6,922 nucleotides of DNA, from assembly GCA_947168785.1 (NCBI GenBank), contig CAMVNL010000117.1:1-6922 (forward strand), written 5' to 3'. A model generated the notes under the pieces. The model was not told the DNA's origin. It searched no databases and saw nothing but the letters and a program-made list of their open reading frames with translations. This document shows, one piece after another, positions 4,670 to 6,922 of the stretch (the first letter of the stretch is position 1; the number at the start of each line of letters is the position of its first letter). Made by a program: the position numbers and the translations under genes. This DNA is from an uncultured Clostridia bacterium (GTDB lineage Bacteria > Bacillota > Clostridia > Oscillospirales > Acutalibacteraceae).

Positions 4670-6919
4670 ATGAAAATTGATACCAACAAACCGTTTCCCG
4701 AACGGTTCCAAACCCAGTACGACGCGCTTTTCAAAGACGACCCGCCGCTGTTCATGGTGATCGGCGACCTGACGCTGGATCAACAATACGGCGAGAGCGC
4801 CCTGTGCTTCACGCCCGACGCGGTCTACGCCTTTGACGAGGCCCATGAAAACGGCTTTGTGAAGGTCTCTTACAGCGACGTGAAAGAGGCCAAGGTCAAG
4901 CGCATGTACGGCAACGCCACCTTTGACGTCTACACCAAGGACGGCAGGCGGCAGAAGCTGACGCGGTTCACCTTCGCCGCCGCCAACGCCGCTGACGCCG
5001 GCGCGGACTTCATCAACGGCCTGCTGGAAAACGAGGATCCCGCCGAGCTGCTGGCCGCCGTGGAAAACACGTTCCTGAAGCAGCGTTCCTTCTGCCCCAA
5101 ATGCGGCAGAAAGCTCCCCTCCCCCGATGCGGAATGCCTGAACTGCAAAGGCAAGGGCAAGATGATCTCCAAATTCGCCCGCTACGCGCTGCCCTATAAA
5201 AAGGGGCTGGCGGTGTGCATGCTGCTCTCCGTTTTCACCACGGGCATGTCGCTGATTCCGCCCTATATCACGGGCTATATGGTGGATACGGTGCTGCCCT
5301 CGCGGCAGTCCGACCTGCTGATCCGGATGATTCTGGTGCTGCTGGGCGTCTACGTGCTGCAATACACCGTTTCGGCGCTGCGCACCTATCTGCTGCGGAT
5401 GACCGGGGACCGGTTCATCATCGACATGAAAAAGGACGTCTACGCCCGGGCCCAGCACCTGCCCATGAGCTTTTACGACAAGACCTCCACGGGCTCCGTC
5501 ATCAACCGCATCAACGGCGACACCGCCATGATCCAGAACTTCGTGCTGCGCATCACACAGGACGCGGTGGTGCAGTTTTTCACACTGATCGGCATTCTGG
5601 TCATCATGTGCTGCCTGAACTGGAAGCTGACGCTGTTTTCGCTGACGCCCATCCCCTTCGTGGTGATGATCGGCCGGTTTTTCGGCAAGAAGATCGGTCC
5701 CCGCTATATGCGCCTGTGGCGCAGGGGCGCCGCCATCTCCACCCTGCTGACGGATACCATCCCCGGCATCCGGGTGATCAAGGCCTTCACCAACGAACAG
5801 GCGGCGGTGAACAAATACGACGCTTATAACGACGAATGGCTGAAGGAAGACGGACAGGTGGCAAAGATCGCCAGCGTATTCCCGGCGTTCATGACCTTCC
5901 TCGTCACCTGCGGCTCGCTGATCATCTGGTACTCCGGCGGTTCCTTCGTCATCTCCGGCGAAAAAGGCTTTTCCATCGGCCTGCTGGTCAGCTTCGTCTC
6001 CTACGCCAGCATGTTCTATAACCCGGTCAACTTCTTTGCCAACTTCTCCGACACCTATCAGAACACCCTGGCCAGCGCGGAGAAGCTCCTCGACATTCTC
6101 GACGCGGAGCCGGAGCACGACTTCGGCAAGGGCAATATACCGGACCGCATCGAGGGCAGGATCGAGCTGAAAAACGTCAACTTCTCCTTCGACCGCTCCA
6201 AGAAGGCCCTGAGCAACATCAACCTGACCATCGAGCAGGGCGATATCGTGGGCATCGTCGGCACCACCGGCTCCGGCAAATCCACCCTCATCAACCTGAT
6301 CATGCGCTACTACGACGACTATGAGGGCGAAATCTTCATTGACGGCAAAAACATCAGGGATATCGACATGACCTACTACCGCAACCAGATCGGCTTCGTG
6401 CAGCAGGAACCCCTGATGTTCAAGGATACGGTGTTCAACAACATCGCCTACGGCAGCGAAAACCCGCACGTGGAGCAGGTGCTTCGCGCGGCGGATATCG
6501 CCAACGCCCACGGCTTTATCTCCAAGCTGCCGGAGGGCTACGACACCCTGCTGGGCGAGCGCGGCACCGGGCTTTCCGGCGGCGAGCGCCAGCGGATCTC
6601 CATCGCCCGGGCCGTGATGAAAAACCCCTCCATTCTGATCTTCGACGAGGCCACCGCCGCGGTGGACAGCGAAACCGAGCACCTGATCCAGGAGGCCATC
6701 GAGCGGCTGATCCGGGGGCGGACCACCCTGATGATCGCCCACAGGCTGTCAACGCTTCGCAACGCCAACAAGATCGTGGTGGTGGACAAAGGACAGATCA
6801 TTGAATGCGGCAGCCCGGAAGAGCTGATGGCCAAGAAGGGCAAATATTACAAGCTGATTCAGATCCAGTCCATGGGCGAGCAGCTGCAGAAGCAGAAGGC
6901 CGAAGAAAATTTTGAGTAA
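4670..6919 (+). CDS. type I ABC exporter half-transporter with N-terminal PH-like and zinc-ribbon extension
   Basis: This is a 749-residue ATP-driven exporter subunit in the cytoplasmic membrane; substrate unknown. Residues 1-135 form a soluble, beta-rich region resembling bacterial PH-like domains (inferred). Next is a zinc ribbon with C142, C145, C156 and C159. Six membrane segments follow, at about 180-200, 214-236, 298-317, 320-337, 403-421 and 432-452. The nucleotide-binding domain has Walker A GTTGSGKST (531-539), Q-loop Q578/Q579, signature LSGGERQR (635-642), Walker B ILIFDE with catalytic E660, and H691. All ATPase residues are intact, with ATAAVD in place of the common ATSALD. Ordinary half-transporters have about 580 residues; the excess is the N-terminal extension. 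The ATG at 4670 has GGGGTG (4659-4664) 5 nt upstream. The frame is open for 81 more codons, but the promoter lies inside that stretch. Type I exporters work as dimers, so it may pair with itself or with a partner encoded beyond the window. GGA right after the stop could begin that gene's ribosome-binding site. Confidence 0.93.
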   Translation: MKIDTNKPFPERFQTQYDALFKDDPPLFMVIGDLTLDQQYGESALCFTPDAVYAFDEAHENGFVKVSYSDVKEAKVKRMYGNATFDVYTKDGRRQKLTRFTFAAANAADAGADFINGLLENEDPAELLAAVENTFLKQRSFCPKCGRKLPSPDAECLNCKGKGKMISKFARYALPYKKGLAVCMLLSVFTTGMSLIPPYITGYMVDTVLPSRQSDLLIRMILVLLGVYVLQYTVSALRTYLLRMTGDRFIIDMKKDVYARAQHLPMSFYDKTSTGSVINRINGDTAMIQNFVLRITQDAVVQFFTLIGILVIMCCLNWKLTLFSLTPIPFVVMIGRFFGKKIGPRYMRLWRRGAAISTLLTDTIPGIRVIKAFTNEQAAVNKYDAYNDEWLKEDGQVAKIASVFPAFMTFLVTCGSLIIWYSGGSFVISGEKGFSIGLLVSFVSYASMFYNPVNFFANFSDTYQNTLASAEKLLDILDAEPEHDFGKGNIPDRIEGRIELKNVNFSFDRSKKALSNINLTIEQGDIVGIVGTTGSGKSTLINLIMRYYDDYEGEIFIDGKNIRDIDMTYYRNQIGFVQQEPLMFKDTVFNNIAYGSENPHVEQVLRAADIANAHGFISKLPEGYDTLLGERGTGLSGGERQRISIARAVMKNPSILIFDEATAAVDSETEHLIQEAIERLIRGRTTLMIAHRLSTLRNANKIVVVDKGQIIECGSPEELMAKKGKYYKLIQIQSMGEQLQKQKAEENFE

Positions 6920-6922
6920 GGA

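Noticed and set aside
4499..6742. 747-codon open frame on the minus strand opposite the ABC exporter
   Set aside because: Its translation is low-complexity, rich in G, H, V, D and Q, with no domain. The plus-strand frame carries every ABC motif. Codon bias in GC-rich genes leaves the antisense frame open.

Overview
The window looks like chromosomal DNA from a GC-rich member of the Clostridia (Bacillota), possibly a gut Oscillospiraceae-type organism. This is inferred, not proven. It rests on clear sigma-A promoters (TTGACA/TATAAT with 17-bp spacers), purine-rich Shine-Dalgarno sites, a TTG start, GC-rich third codon positions with AT-rich intergenic DNA, and the gene families present. I see no rRNA, tRNA, CRISPR array, transposase or phage gene.

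Layout from left to right. (1) 1-597, minus strand: the N-terminal 199 residues of an FAD-dependent oxidoreductase whose C-terminus lies off the left edge. (2) 598-697: a short gap holding a degenerate 7-bp tandem repeat that runs into the stop codon of the next gene. (3) 698-2401, minus: a complete M3-family zinc oligoendopeptidase (HEAGH) with its own promoter. (4) 2402-2736: a 335-bp divergent intergenic region. It contains a 163-bp symmetrical element (hairpin, heptad-repeat arm, core, inverted heptad-repeat arm, hairpin) that may be a non-autonomous repeat of the MITE or REP/BIME kind. (5) 2737-3651, plus: a beta-class DNA amino-methyltransferase with no restriction enzyme beside it. (6) 3652-3695: a perfect 16-bp stem that acts as a shared terminator for convergent genes. 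(7) 3718-4254, minus: a small single-pass membrane-anchored protein of unknown function that starts at TTG. (8) 4255-4669: a 415-bp divergent region with two near-consensus promoters, one facing each way, and a leader of about 186 nt in front of the next gene. (9) 4670-6919, plus: a type I ABC exporter half-transporter with an unusual N-terminal extension, made of a beta-rich PH-like region and a four-cysteine zinc ribbon.

The genes do not form one pathway. Peptidase and oxidoreductase point the same way and might share some transcription. The methyltransferase is a single-gene unit bounded by the repeat element and the terminator. The small membrane protein and the ABC exporter are divergently transcribed. 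The exporter probably continues into an operon, because the window ends three bases after its stop codon. The two most unusual items are the composite palindromic repeat (with a related half-copy on the other side of the peptidase gene) and the PH-like/zinc-ribbon extension of the exporter. I found no convincing new multi-gene system.
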